NCBI RefSeq assembly: GCF_000314855.2
Contig: NZ_KB233225.1
Location: 1-64,000 of the forward strand
Length of the DNA: 64,000 nt
DNA from: Providencia burhodogranariea DSM 19968
Lineage (GTDB): Bacteria > Pseudomonadota > Gammaproteobacteria > Enterobacterales > Enterobacteriaceae
Reading direction: 5' to 3'
Below, in pieces: positions 36,293-44,854 of this stretch. The notes under the pieces are model-generated. The model was given only the letters and a program-made list of their open reading frames with translations. It had not been told where the DNA came from and ran no database searches. Each line of letters starts with the position of its first letter. The first letter of the stretch is position 1. Position numbers and translations under genes: made by a program.

Positions 36293-36890
36293 ATCTTCTA
36301 TTTGGCAACATTTGAATAAAAAACGATTGCCAATAGGCTATCAGCAGGGCTTAACACTGAATAAATTAGAACGAGATATTTTGCCTTATCAATGTGAATG
36401 GGGAGCGCCTGGTGAGCTCCTGATATACCCACAAGATGAATTGACTATTCAGGTAACTGAACGAGTTAAAACATTATTTATGGCTTTTATTGTCTTTAGC
36501 TGTTTTTCGATTGAAGGCCATTGTAATCAGGAGATTAATGCACAAGTCATGGTGAAAACGCGTGGAAATTGGCGGAAAAAGTATATCGACTTCACTTCAA
36601 AAGATGAAGAGGGGCAATCACTCATTAAGTTACTTGCTCAGTACCCGGTTATTGCAAAAACCCTTGAGGAGTTAGATTTTAATCATTGTCACCTTGAGAT
36701 TAAAAATGGTATTTGGCGGTGTGAAATTGAGCCTTTTACCGCTTCAGAAATGGTGAGCCGCATTCCTGCTACACGTCGTTATTTGCGTCTAACAGCACAG
36801 CAACGCTATCGTTTATTGAGTGCTTTACAACTTTTTGATCAGTTTATGGCAAAACATTTTTCTTATGGATGTTCAGCTTCTAAGCTGTAA
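36267..36890 (+). CDS. Unknown protein coupled to the APC permease (possibly DUF3156)
   Basis: A 207-residue soluble protein without signal peptide or clear membrane helix. The start is TTG, with an excellent AAGGAGG six bases upstream, and it overlaps the permease gene by 26 bp, so the two are translationally coupled. I have a weak memory of DUF3156 proteins with this size and neighbourhood. Visible features: conserved-looking ERDILPYQCEWGAPGELLIY, a Trp-rich basic stretch RGNWRKKYIDF, and IPATRRYLRLTAQQRY near the C-terminus. No catalytic motif is recognised. The coupling suggests a role with the permease. Confidence 0.65.
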   Translation: MNHYVTSLKSSIWQHLNKKRLPIGYQQGLTLNKLERDILPYQCEWGAPGELLIYPQDELTIQVTERVKTLFMAFIVFSCFSIEGHCNQEINAQVMVKTRGNWRKKYIDFTSKDEEGQSLIKLLAQYPVIAKTLEELDFNHCHLEIKNGIWRCEIEPFTASEMVSRIPATRRYLRLTAQQRYRLLSALQLFDQFMAKHFSYGCSASKL

Positions 36891-37070
36891 TACCGATGAT
36901 GCTTTACGTGATATTTAGCGTGTTCACTTAACAAGTTGCACGCTATCAATATGAATAAAAAATTTTAACTCATTACTTACACATAATCTGAGAAATGATG
37001 GATATATTGAGTTTCAAGTATTAATTTGATAGTAATATTCACATAAAAATTATCTATCAATGGAATTGAT

Positions 37071-38651
37071 ATGAAATCGTTACCACTACTGGGTTGTATT
37101 CTGTTTTCATTCGCAGCAATAGCAACCCAACCTGATTGTATTCGTCTGGATGAATTATCCTCTTTTGTTGAGGGTATTCATGATAGTGAAGGGCATAGTT
37201 GCTTATTGGTTGAAATCTCAGACAAACACTATATTCGCCAAGAAGGCGAAGGCATTTCAGATGCCGCATTGATTAGCATCGATAAAAAACCACTTCGAGT
37301 ACTATTGCAAAAAGCATCACCTCAAGAACCTCACACGTTATCCTATATTGTGCCTACAACAGGTCAGTATTATGTGGATTTAAAAGGGGTGCCTGACCAG
37401 AAATGGCAACTCAAATTTAATTTAACGGAGTATCAGCCGATAGCGATTGAGGCAGAACACAAGTTAGATAGCCCTAAGTTACAAGCCTTGCTTGATACTT
37501 ATCAAAATGAAAAGAATACAGATGCTTTTTGGCGAGAGATCAAAGCCCAAGGAACACCATTAATCGAAGATTTTAAAAAAGGGCAAAAGAAAGTCACTTT
37601 TTTATGGCGTGGAGCAAAAGCGAATGCCTATATCTTAGGTGCGCCTTCTGGTAACCATGAAACCATGGCACATATACCCAATACTGATATTTGGTATCGT
37701 AGCTTTGTTGTACCGAATGACACATTATCGCAATATAAAATTGCGCCTGATATTCCGAAAGTGGCGGAAGGTGGATTTGCTCAACGAAGAGCCATTCTCG
37801 CGACGGCACAGGCAGATCCATTCAATTCACATGCGATCCCTTCATTTTTTGCCGATCAATATAATCGCTTTTCGTTGTTATCCTTAGCACCAGAAAAACG
37901 CCAATGTGACTTCGCAAAAATTGAGCGTTATCAGCTAAAAGGCCAGTTAGATTCTTTTACTTTTCATAGTGAAATTCTTGATAACGATAGGAAAATTTAT
38001 ATTTATCGTCCTAATGTTGAGATGAAACAACCAGCTTTACTGGTATTACTCGATGGGCAAACCTATCTACATACCTACAAAATGGCTGATTTTTTTGATA
38101 AATGGATGGACGAAGGCGCAATACCACCAATGTATGTCGTTTTCCTCGACAGTATCAGTGCTAATCGTCGAGCAGATGAATTGCCCCCTAATCCACAATT
38201 TCCTCAAATGTTGGCTGAAGAATTAATGCCAATCTTAGCGAAAAAAGGTATTCACGCTCCTGCGCAATCGACAATTATTGCCGGTTCGAGTTATGGAGGA
38301 CTCGGTGCAACATGGAATGCATTAGAGCACCCTGAACTATTTGGAAATGTGATCAGCATGTCAGGATCTTACTGGTGGGCTCCAAAAGGCAAAGATCCCG
38401 AATGGCTAATCAGTGAGATTGAGCAAATGTCGAAGAAACCGCTACGCTTTTATCTTGAAGCAGGGTTATTTGAGCAATATGGAAGTTGGGGGGGGATTAT
38501 TCAAAACCACTATCGATTATTGGATGTTTTGAAACATAAGAAATATCAGGTCGAAGCCAATGAATTACCGAGCGGTCATGACTATGTTTCTTGGTGTGAA
38601 ACATTGTATGAAGGCACGCGATACCTAACTTCAGAACCAATGACACAATAA
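37071..38651 (+). CDS. Secreted Fes/IroD-like enterochelin esterase family protein
   Basis: A 526-residue protein with an N-terminal signal peptide (MKSLPLLGCILFSFAAIA) and a predicted periplasmic location. The N-terminal half (about 20-290) resembles the beta-rich domain of Fes (VTFLWRGAKANAYILG, the later QADPFNSHAIP). The C-terminal alpha/beta hydrolase contains LLVLLDGQTYL, the nucleophile Ser in IIAGSSYGGLGATW and the probable catalytic His in LPSGHDYVSW. Fes/IroD split ferric catecholate siderophores, but Fes is cytoplasmic. No siderophore synthesis or receptor gene is nearby and no Fur box is seen in front, so the substrate is open. A hairpin with AAATAAAGCA arms follows. Confidence 0.82.
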   Translation: MKSLPLLGCILFSFAAIATQPDCIRLDELSSFVEGIHDSEGHSCLLVEISDKHYIRQEGEGISDAALISIDKKPLRVLLQKASPQEPHTLSYIVPTTGQYYVDLKGVPDQKWQLKFNLTEYQPIAIEAEHKLDSPKLQALLDTYQNEKNTDAFWREIKAQGTPLIEDFKKGQKKVTFLWRGAKANAYILGAPSGNHETMAHIPNTDIWYRSFVVPNDTLSQYKIAPDIPKVAEGGFAQRRAILATAQADPFNSHAIPSFFADQYNRFSLLSLAPEKRQCDFAKIERYQLKGQLDSFTFHSEILDNDRKIYIYRPNVEMKQPALLVLLDGQTYLHTYKMADFFDKWMDEGAIPPMYVVFLDSISANRRADELPPNPQFPQMLAEELMPILAKKGIHAPAQSTIIAGSSYGGLGATWNALEHPELFGNVISMSGSYWWAPKGKDPEWLISEIEQMSKKPLRFYLEAGLFEQYGSWGGIIQNHYRLLDVLKHKKYQVEANELPSGHDYVSWCETLYEGTRYLTSEPMTQ

Positions 38652-38710
38652 CATCGATGAAACGATGGTATTGATGAAATCATAGCGTCATAAAATTAGA
38701 ATTGAAAAAT

Positions 38711-38743
38711 AAATAAAGCAACTAGATATTAGCTGCTTTATTT
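38711..38743. terminator. Terminator after the Fes-like gene
   Basis: AAATAAAGCA (38711-38720) and TGCTTTATTT (38734-38743) form a perfect 10-bp stem, extended inside by CTA/TAG, with further Ts behind. It lies 60 bp after the stop and insulates the following phoA promoter. Confidence 0.8.
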
Positions 38744-38779
38744 TCATTTATGACAATCATCTTTTTTTCGACACAAAAA

Positions 38780-38796
38780 CGTCATTCAACTGTCAT
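38780..38796 (+). promoter_or_regulatory. Pho box of phoA
   Basis: CGTCATTCAACTGTCAT contains two GTCAT elements exactly 11 bp apart (38781 and 38792), as in PhoB binding sites (consensus CTGTCAT-N4-CTGTCAT). TAGCAT, a plausible -10, begins 10 bp further on (38807-38812). It is about 80 bp upstream of the phoA start. Confidence 0.85.
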
Positions 38797-38873
38797 CTAG
38801 CTCGATTAGCATGCCTGCCATTATTCGAAGTTACTCAATGTTTAATATTTTTATATTGGCAAGGAAAACGATT

Positions 38874-40310
38874 ATGACAGGTCATTGCATGAAATCTATT
38901 TTAGCAGTTGCTGTAAGTACAATGCTTTTTGGTAGTGCTATCCCTGCATATGCAGCGACACCAACAGATGCGGTTTCTGAAAATCGTGCAGCACAAGGCG
39001 ATATCACAAAATTTGGTGGTGCTCGTCGTGTTGCTCAAGAACAAACAGAGATCATGAAAGCAGCTCTGCACAATGGACAGGCAAAAAATGTAATCCTATT
39101 TATTGGCGATGGTATGGGTGACTCTGAAATTACTGTTGCACGTAACTACGCGGAAGGTGCAGCGGGCTTTTTTAAAGGTATCGATGCATTACCGATTACT
39201 GGCCAATATACGCATTATGCGTTAGATAAAAAGACGCAAAAACCTGATTATGTAACGGATTCAGCTGCTTCTGCAACTGCATGGTCTTCAGGGGTTAAAA
39301 CCTATAACGGCGCATTGGGTATTGATGTTTTCGGTAAAGATCACGATACCTTGATTGAAATTGCGAAACGTAACGGTAAAGCGACAGGTAACGTTACAAC
39401 CTCCGAAATTCAAGATGCTACACCTGCGGCTCAGTTCTCGCATGTGACCGGACGTAAATGTTATGGCCCTGAACAAACTTCTGAGAAGTGTGCAACGAAT
39501 GCCTTAGAAAATGGCGGACGTGGTTCTATCTCTGAGCAATTGCTGGTTACGCGTGCGGATATTACTTTAGGTGGTGGTGCAAAAAGTTTTAAACAAGTTG
39601 CTACCGCGGGTGATTACAAAGGCAAAACGCTAGAAGAGCAGGCAAAAGAGCGCGGTTATAACATTGTTCGTGATGCCAAATCATTAGAGGCGATTACTGT
39701 CGCTAACCAAGACAAACCCGTACTTGGTTTATTCCACGATGGGAATATGGCAGTAGCGTGGGAAGGGCCAAAAGCCACTCATTACGGCAACATTAATGAT
39801 AAACCACTTGAATGTAAGCCGAATTCTAAGCTAGACCCTAATGCACCAACACTGGCTCAAATGACAGAAAAAGCGATCGACCTGTTACAAGCGAATCCAA
39901 ATGGTTTCTTCTTACAAGTTGAGAGTGCATCTATCGACAAACAAGATCACAATGCTAACCCATGTGGACAAATCGGTGAAACAGTTGCACTGGATGAAGC
40001 TGTACAAGTTGGTTTAGAGTTTGCGAAAAAACATGGTGATACGCTGGTTATTGTCACGGCTGACCATGCTCACTCTAGCCAAATTATCCCTGAAGGGACC
40101 AAGTCAACTGGGCTGACACAAGCCTTAATCACAAAAGATGGTTCAGTGATGGTTGTTAACTACGGTAACTCAGAAGAAGATTCACAAGAGCATACAGGCT
40201 CTCAACTACGTGTTGCAGCATATGGACCACATGCTGCAAACGTAATGGGTCTGACTGATCAAACAGATTTGTTCTTTACCATGCGTGATGCCATGGGACT
40301 GAAACAATAA
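38874..40310 (+). CDS. phoA: Alkaline phosphatase PhoA
   Basis: About 478 residues from the ATG at 38874, which has AAGGA eight bases upstream; the frame opens earlier at 38811. The signal peptide ends IPAYA. The mature part closely follows E. coli Pho[17 protein letters not shown] (metal ligand Asp), [20 protein letters not shown] with the nucleophile Ser, [20 protein letters not shown] (zinc ligands), [11 protein letters not shown] and [10 protein letters not shown]. Both disulfides (RKCYG with SEKCATN, and LECKP with NPCGQ) are present. A periplasmic dimer that releases phosphate from monoesters. A Pho box and a strong terminator frame it as one unit. Confidence 0.97.
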   Translation: MTGHCMKSILAVAVSTMLFGSAIPAYAATPTDAVSENRAAQGDITKFGGARRVAQEQTEIMKAALHNGQAKNVILFIGDGMGDSEITVARNYAEGAAGFFKGIDALPITGQYTHYALDKKTQKPDYVTDSAASATAWSSGVKTYNGALGIDVFGKDHDTLIEIAKRNGKATGNVTTSEIQDATPAAQFSHVTGRKCYGPEQTSEKCATNALENGGRGSISEQLLVTRADITLGGGAKSFKQVATAGDYKGKTLEEQAKERGYNIVRDAKSLEAITVANQDKPVLGLFHDGNMAVAWEGPKATHYGNINDKPLECKPNSKLDPNAPTLAQMTEKAIDLLQANPNGFFLQVESASIDKQDHNANPCGQIGETVALDEAVQVGLEFAKKHGDTLVIVTADHAHSSQIIPEGTKSTGLTQALITKDGSVMVVNYGNSEEDSQEHTGSQLRVAAYGPHAANVMGLTDQTDLFFTMRDAMGLKQ

Positions 40311-40326
40311 ACCAACCCTGTAAGTT

Positions 40327-40363
40327 AAATCCTCCGCGATAGGATGTCACGGGGGATTTTTTT
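40327..40363 (+). terminator. Rho-independent terminator of phoA
   Basis: AAATCCTCCG (40327-40336) pairs with CGGGGGATTT (40350-40359), with one G-U pair, and is followed by seven Ts. It lies 17 bp after the phoA stop. Confidence 0.92.
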
Positions 40364-41005
40364 ACTTTATGCGCTACACATATCAAGTTTCATCGCTTAT
40401 GTTGGAAATATACTATTTACTCAGCGTATTTAACTAACGTGGTTTTCGATGACTGTCATCATCTAAATCGAGTTATTCAATACGGTTAGCTTATAAACCA
40501 CCAAAAGAACACATTCATCATTTCTAATCTAAATTAATGCTCTCTTACATTAACTCTTTTGCGTTACTTTACCGTTTCAGGTATAAAAAATCGTCATGTG
40601 TTTATATTAGATTGATTGGTATGGCTATAGAATCGCTTAAATCAGCCTTTCTACTTTATCTTCAAGGTGTGTGCATTACTTTTCAACTTGCATGGCAGGT
40701 TTAAAAACTTGAGTATGGTGTTTAGCGTTCCTGATTAGATTATTTTTATACATATCAGGTAGTCTCATTTATTGGCAAAATGCACCAAAAATTATTTAAA
40801 TCTTAGGGTGGCTGGCTTAACTTTTTGAAAAATAATGATAATTATGTATAATGAGACAATTAAGCCTAATGTAATATCACCTTGAATTACTCAATTTTCT
40901 TTTATCCATCAGGTTAAAAAGACAACTCTCTTCACGTTAATTAAGCTCATACTGTTTTAACAACTGTTGTCACGAATATAACAAATACAACACCATAGGA
41001 TTTCA
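40364..41005. other. Intergenic region upstream of the Na/phosphate transporter
   Basis: About 640 bp without a gene. A Fur-like segment AATAATGATAATTATGTAT lies at 40831-40849 (it agrees with the Fur consensus at most positions but not in its right third). A fragment reminiscent of the dispersed repeat (TTTTCAACTTGCATGG) is near 40680. No good Pho box is seen, although the gene family is phosphate-related. Confidence 0.5.
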
Positions 41006-42658
41006 ATGTTAGAACTTTTACATCTTTTATCTTCAGTCGCATTGCTGGTTTGGGGAACACATATTGTTCGTACTGGCATTATGCGCGTCTTTGGTGCCGA
41101 TTTACGTCGTATCCTAGGGAAAAGCGTAAGTCGAAAGTCGAGCGCATTTCTTTCTGGCGTAGGTGTAACGGCACTGGTACAAAGTAGTAATGCAACCGCA
41201 TTGTTAGTGATCTCTTTTGTTTCTCAGGGGTTGATTTCGCTCGCACCAGCAATGGTTATCATGCTCGGTGCAGATGTGGGAACAGCGTTGATGGCTCGAG
41301 TTCTGACATTTGATCTCTCATGGCTATCACCTTTGCTGATCCTCGTTGGTGTATCGACCTTTTTAAGTCAGAAAAAAAATAGAACCGGTCAAATTGGTCG
41401 CGTAGGGATAGGCCTCGGGCTTATATTATTAGCATTACAGCTTATCGTTGCATCGGCTGAACCTATCACTCATGCAGAAGCTGTTAAGGCTATTTTCAGC
41501 TCACTGAGTGGCGACGTGGTATTGGCTCTGCTGGTGGGTGCTTTGTTTGCGATGATCAGCTATTCAAGCCTTGCCGCTGTTTTGCTGACCGCGACGCTGA
41601 GTGCTACAGGATTAGTACCACTTTATATTAGCTTGAGTATTGTTATTGGTTCTAATATTGGTAGCGGTTTATTAGCACTAATGAGTAGTCGAGGGCAAAA
41701 TGAAGTTTGCCGCCAAGTCGTTCTGGGTAGCTTGTTTTTTAAATTAATTGGCTGCATCGTGGTATTGCCATGGGTGACACCGTTAGCGAATTGGATAGGT
41801 GAATATAAATTTAATGAAGCGGAAGTGGTGATCTATTTCCATGTATTCTATAACTTAATTCGTTGTCTATTGATGCTCCCTTTTGTCGGACCAATGGCTA
41901 AATTGTGTAGTAAACTTTGTCCAATCGTTCCTTCAACAGAGCATGAAACTGCTCCTCGTTATCTGGATAAAAGCGCATTAGAAACGCCGTCACTGGCTAT
42001 TGCCAATGCGGTGAGAGAAACCTTACGGCTGGGTGATGTACTTGAGTCGATGTTACAACGTTTTATTGATGTGCTTAATGGCAATAAAGAACAAAAAAGA
42101 GAGATCAATCGATTAGAAGAAGAAGTGGATATGCTGCATAGCAGTATCAAGCTTTATCTTGCTCAGTTGCAGCAAAGTGAGCTAAGCGAAGAAGATTCAA
42201 GACGCTGGGCTGAAATTATTGATACTGCATTTAACTTGCAACAATCTTCAGCCATTATTCATCGCATGACTTCTGAGGTAGTAAAAAAATCGATTGATGA
42301 TCGTCGCTCATTTTCTGTTGAAGGATATAAAGAACTTCATTCATTACTTGAGCGCTTACAAACAAATTTAAACCTTGGTATGTCTGTTTTCGTCTCCGCT
42401 GATATTGATAATGCAAAACGTCTTCGCCGAGCAAAACACCGTTTCCGCTTAATTAACCAGCGATTTGCCTATTCACATGTTGAACGATTACATGAGCAAA
42501 ATATGCAAAGTTTGGATACCAGCAATTTACACGTTAGTTTGTTGGGGGATATGAAGCGGTTGAATTCATTATTTTGTGCTGTTGCTTACCATGCGCTGGA
42601 AGGTGTTGCTGAAACTCGAAAAGATCAGCAGGGTTTAGAAAATGAAAAAAATAGCTGA
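41006..42658 (+). CDS. yjbB: Na/phosphate cotransporter family protein, YjbB-like
   Basis: A 550-residue inner-membrane protein. The N-terminal half has the two Na/Pi cotransporter repeats, with the signature GVTALVQSSNATALLVISFV at about 50-70 and a related VIGSNIGSGLLALMSS near 212-227. The C-terminal 200 residues form a PhoU-like helical bundle (LRLGDVLESMLQRFIDVL, NRLEEEVDMLHSSIKLYLAQ). E. coli YjbB (543 residues) exports phosphate and has the same architecture. The neighbour phoA lies 700 bp upstream but behind its own terminator, so this is a separate unit. Confidence 0.9.
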   Translation: MLELLHLLSSVALLVWGTHIVRTGIMRVFGADLRRILGKSVSRKSSAFLSGVGVTALVQSSNATALLVISFVSQGLISLAPAMVIMLGADVGTALMARVLTFDLSWLSPLLILVGVSTFLSQKKNRTGQIGRVGIGLGLILLALQLIVASAEPITHAEAVKAIFSSLSGDVVLALLVGALFAMISYSSLAAVLLTATLSATGLVPLYISLSIVIGSNIGSGLLALMSSRGQNEVCRQVVLGSLFFKLIGCIVVLPWVTPLANWIGEYKFNEAEVVIYFHVFYNLIRCLLMLPFVGPMAKLCSKLCPIVPSTEHETAPRYLDKSALETPSLAIANAVRETLRLGDVLESMLQRFIDVLNGNKEQKREINRLEEEVDMLHSSIKLYLAQLQQSELSEEDSRRWAEIIDTAFNLQQSSAIIHRMTSEVVKKSIDDRRSFSVEGYKELHSLLERLQTNLNLGMSVFVSADIDNAKRLRRAKHRFRLINQRFAYSHVERLHEQNMQSLDTSNLHVSLLGDMKRLNSLFCAVAYHALEGVAETRKDQQGLENEKNS

Positions 42659-42877
42659 GTGATACGCTTTATTTTTATCTAGTCTTAAGCAACTTGAATT
42701 ATGCCATGTATAGTCTGGATTAATCGAAAATACGGGCTGTTATGTGTCATCGATTCAAGTGTTATCGACTGAATAATTTGAAATGAAAGCGTACGGCTGA
42801 GTTATATTAAATCGTTATTCAATAGAGCAGTTACCTCAACAAAATAATATTGTATTTTGTTAAAAAATAGATATTAT

Positions 42878-42892
42878 TGATAATAATTATCA
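42878..42892 (+). promoter_or_regulatory. Perfect Fur box (7-1-7)
   Basis: TGATAATAATTATCA is an exact TGATAAT-N-ATTATCA inverted repeat, the core Fur-binding motif of enterobacteria. It lies 22 bp before the small membrane protein start, so it overlaps the expected promoter and transcript start. Confidence 0.85.
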
Positions 42893-42913
42893 TTTGTATT
42901 ATTGAGGTAGCTT

Positions 42914-43174
42914 ATGCCAACTAGCGTAACAAAAAGCACTTATCTTCGGCGCACTACAGCTGGGTTATGGGGTGTCTTTGCCGTTATTTTGTTGAGCGTA
43001 ATTTATCTACTCAGTAATATGGGGTTAAATAGCCTTAAGATTGTCACCATTGTGACGATGCTGACTACCGCCGCAATGTTGTTCAATCGTGGTTCTCGGC
43101 GTTTATTGATTGTTCCAGCGGTGATTGCGTTGTTATGTAGTCTAGTCGCATTGGGGCTACAGCATAATGCGTAG
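42914..43174 (+). CDS. Small membrane protein behind a Fur box
   Basis: An 86-residue hydrophobic protein with three probable helices (about 14-35 WGVFAVILLSVIYLLS, 40-57 LKIVTIVTMLTTAAMLF, and 62-82 LLIVPAVIALLCSLVALGL) and short basic loops, including YLRRTTAG at the N-terminus and NRGSRRLL between helices 2 and 3. I do not recognise the family. GAGG lies at good spacing before the ATG. A perfect Fur box immediately upstream predicts expression under iron limitation. No TonB-box receptor, siderophore or ABC iron transporter gene is beside it; the PTS/ygg cluster follows on the other strand. Confidence 0.75.
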   Translation: MPTSVTKSTYLRRTTAGLWGVFAVILLSVIYLLSNMGLNSLKIVTIVTMLTTAAMLFNRGSRRLLIVPAVIALLCSLVALGLQHNA

Positions 43175-43284
43175 TACAACCTGATCAATATTGCTTAGCA
43201 TTTAATTTATGGTCAGGGGTGAGCGGCTAACTCAAGGTAATGCACTGTTGTTGTTTAATTTTATTTATTGGTTAGATAGTTTAA

Positions 43285-43327
43285 AATTATGTTGAATGAG
43301 ATAAAGTTAAACTCATTCAACATAATT
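43285..43327 (-). terminator. Terminator of the cmt/ygg operon
   Basis: AATTATGTTGAATGAG (43285-43300) and its exact reverse complement (43312-43327) form a 16-bp stem with an 11-nt loop, 8 bp beyond the yggC stop. On the minus strand TTTAAAC follows, a weak T-run. Confidence 0.8.
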
Positions 43328-43334
43328 ATTTAGC

Positions 43335-44063
43335 TTAATTTTGTAAAAAACGGTAACTGGAGCGTTCATCCATCTCTAACATTAAGTCTGCGGGTCTGCT
43401 TTCATTTAACACTTTTCTGACATTTGGCCCATCTGTAGATAAATAAAATGCTTCTGCTTTTTCAAGGGATAATCCGCCTTGAACTTTACGCGCGATCAAA
43501 CGCTGAGTTAATAATTTTTCAGGGGCGTGAATAAAAATACTTAAATCACAATATGGCTGCAATGCTAGCCATTTAGGATCGTTTAGGAGTAACCAATTAC
43601 CTTCAATAATTACAATTGGTGCCGTGACAGTAATCGCATGTTCAATTGGATTGTGTAATTTACGACTATATTGTGGCCAAGTTCCGTCTTTTTGGCATAT
43701 TTCTTTGATATTTTTTGCAAGCTTTATGATATCAAAGGTTTCAGGTGCACCTTTTAATGATTTTAATTGATGAGCTTCTAACCAATCATTGTAATGGTGG
43801 AATCCATCCATGGGCAAAGTTTGTATTGATGGTAGCTGCATGGTTGAGTATTCATCGTGTTGACACAAATATTCCCAAAACGTTGTTAATGTTGATTTAC
43901 CGGTTCCTGGCGGTGCACTCAAAAATATAATCGTTCTTTGATTTTTAGATTTTTTATGTAATTCAGCAAATTGCTTAAGTATTGGAAGGTGAACTTGCTC
44001 AATTTCATCATCACTAAAACTGACGGGTACTGATAACCCGTTAACACTAAGAGTCACATTCAT
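43335..44063 (-). CDS. yggC: P-loop kinase-like protein YggC
   Basis: A 242-residue member of the uridine-kinase/pantothenate-kinase-like P-loop family. Walker A is SAPPGTGKSTLTTFWEYL at about 49-66; PMDGFHHYNDWL and GAPETFDI are conserved, and VIIEGNWLLLNDPKW resembles the Walker B region. It matches E. coli YggC (237 residues) over long stretches. A sugar or sugar-phosphate kinase role fits its place in a PTS cluster but is unproven. It overlaps yggD by 4 bp and is last in the operon, followed by a 16-bp hairpin. Confidence 0.88.
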   Translation of the reverse strand: MNVTLSVNGLSVPVSFSDDEIEQVHLPILKQFAELHKKSKNQRTIIFLSAPPGTGKSTLTTFWEYLCQHDEYSTMQLPSIQTLPMDGFHHYNDWLEAHQLKSLKGAPETFDIIKLAKNIKEICQKDGTWPQYSRKLHNPIEHAITVTAPIVIIEGNWLLLNDPKWLALQPYCDLSIFIHAPEKLLTQRLIARKVQGGLSLEKAEAFYLSTDGPNVRKVLNESRPADLMLEMDERSSYRFLQN

Positions 44064-44587
44064 GGATTCAATTCCTGTAGGATTTCCGTTACTGCCAGTG
44101 TGAGTGTTGTTTTTAGCATTTGGATAAATCGTATATCAGAGTAGATAGCAAAATCTGCAAATTTGATTCTTTTTAATCCAGAAAATAATATTTCATTATT
44201 AGTGATTGCATTGATATTGCAGACAAAATCCCATGTCATATCACTTAAAAAATCGACATCGTTATTTTGCTCTGATAGATATTCATGGAATTGCGAAAAG
44301 CTAATGATATCGCTGTATAGCCACTTGTCTATTTTACCTAACGCATAAATAAGTCTCAGTGATACATTGATGTCATCTAAAGGCCCACTCCGTGCAAGTA
44401 ATGGCTTTACTGCATATTCGAGGATTTCCTCATCATTATTGACGAAGAGTGAAGGTAAAAATTTATGTATCCCCTCCATTAACATATTATTAGTGGTACT
44501 CATAAAGCTGGATAAAGTATCTTGAGCTTCAAGTTGTTGTAATATGTCGTCTTCAGTCAGTCTGGTCATTAGCTCTTTATCATTCAA
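44060..44587 (-). CDS. yggD: MtlR-family protein YggD
   Basis: A 175-residue MtlR/FumE-family protein. Recognisable parts are LTEDDILQQLEAQDTLSSFM, FLPSLFVNNDEEILEYAVKP and GPLDDINVSLRLIYALGKID, very similar to E. coli YggD (169). MtlR represses the mannitol operon; YggD of E. coli has been reported to have fumarase activity (FumE), so its job here could be regulation or catalysis. The ATG at 44569 (MTRLTEDD) is an alternative start that fits the E. coli length. It lies 267 bp downstream of yggF, with a repeat in the gap. Confidence 0.85.
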   Translation of the reverse strand: MNDKELMTRLTEDDILQQLEAQDTLSSFMSTTNNMLMEGIHKFLPSLFVNNDEEILEYAVKPLLARSGPLDDINVSLRLIYALGKIDKWLYSDIISFSQFHEYLSEQNNDVDFLSDMTWDFVCNINAITNNEILFSGLKRIKFADFAIYSDIRFIQMLKTTLTLAVTEILQELNP

Positions 44588-44723
44588 TCGTTTTTGTTTT
44601 CACAGTCTGCGGATTTTTGGCCAAATTTATCCTACATCATAATCAGTATAAAAAGGCATAATGTATTTTTGATTATTATTTCCTTGTAGTGTAAACCGTT
44701 TTACCATCCCTCGATATATTCTT

Positions 44724-44835
44724 CATACTTCAAGTTGCATGGTGTGCTAATAACATGAAACTAGTCGAGTCACATAGTGTATGTATGCTCCTCGAATAGC
44801 CTCATTTTATTCTTTGCTATACCTCAAATGATGAT
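44724..44835. repeat. Dispersed intergenic repeat, copy C, inside the cmt/ygg cluster
   Basis: CATACTTCAAGTTGCATGG at the left end and TAGTCGAGTCACATAGTGTA in the middle match the copy at 15827. The right third has diverged. It fills most of the 267-bp gap between yggF and yggD. Confidence 0.75.
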
Positions 44836-44854
44836 GAGCGTAGACATGTGAATT

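Noticed and set aside
40831-40849. Fur box upstream of the Na/phosphate transporter
   Set aside because: AATAATGATAATTATGTAT fits the left two hexamers of the Fur consensus but not the third, and it lies more than 150 bp from the gene. Noted only in the intergenic entry.
40930-41000. Pho box for the Na/phosphate transporter
   Set aside because: CTGTT and CTGTTGTCAC occur near 40950-40972, but their spacing is 12 bp, not 11, and no second TCAT element is present.
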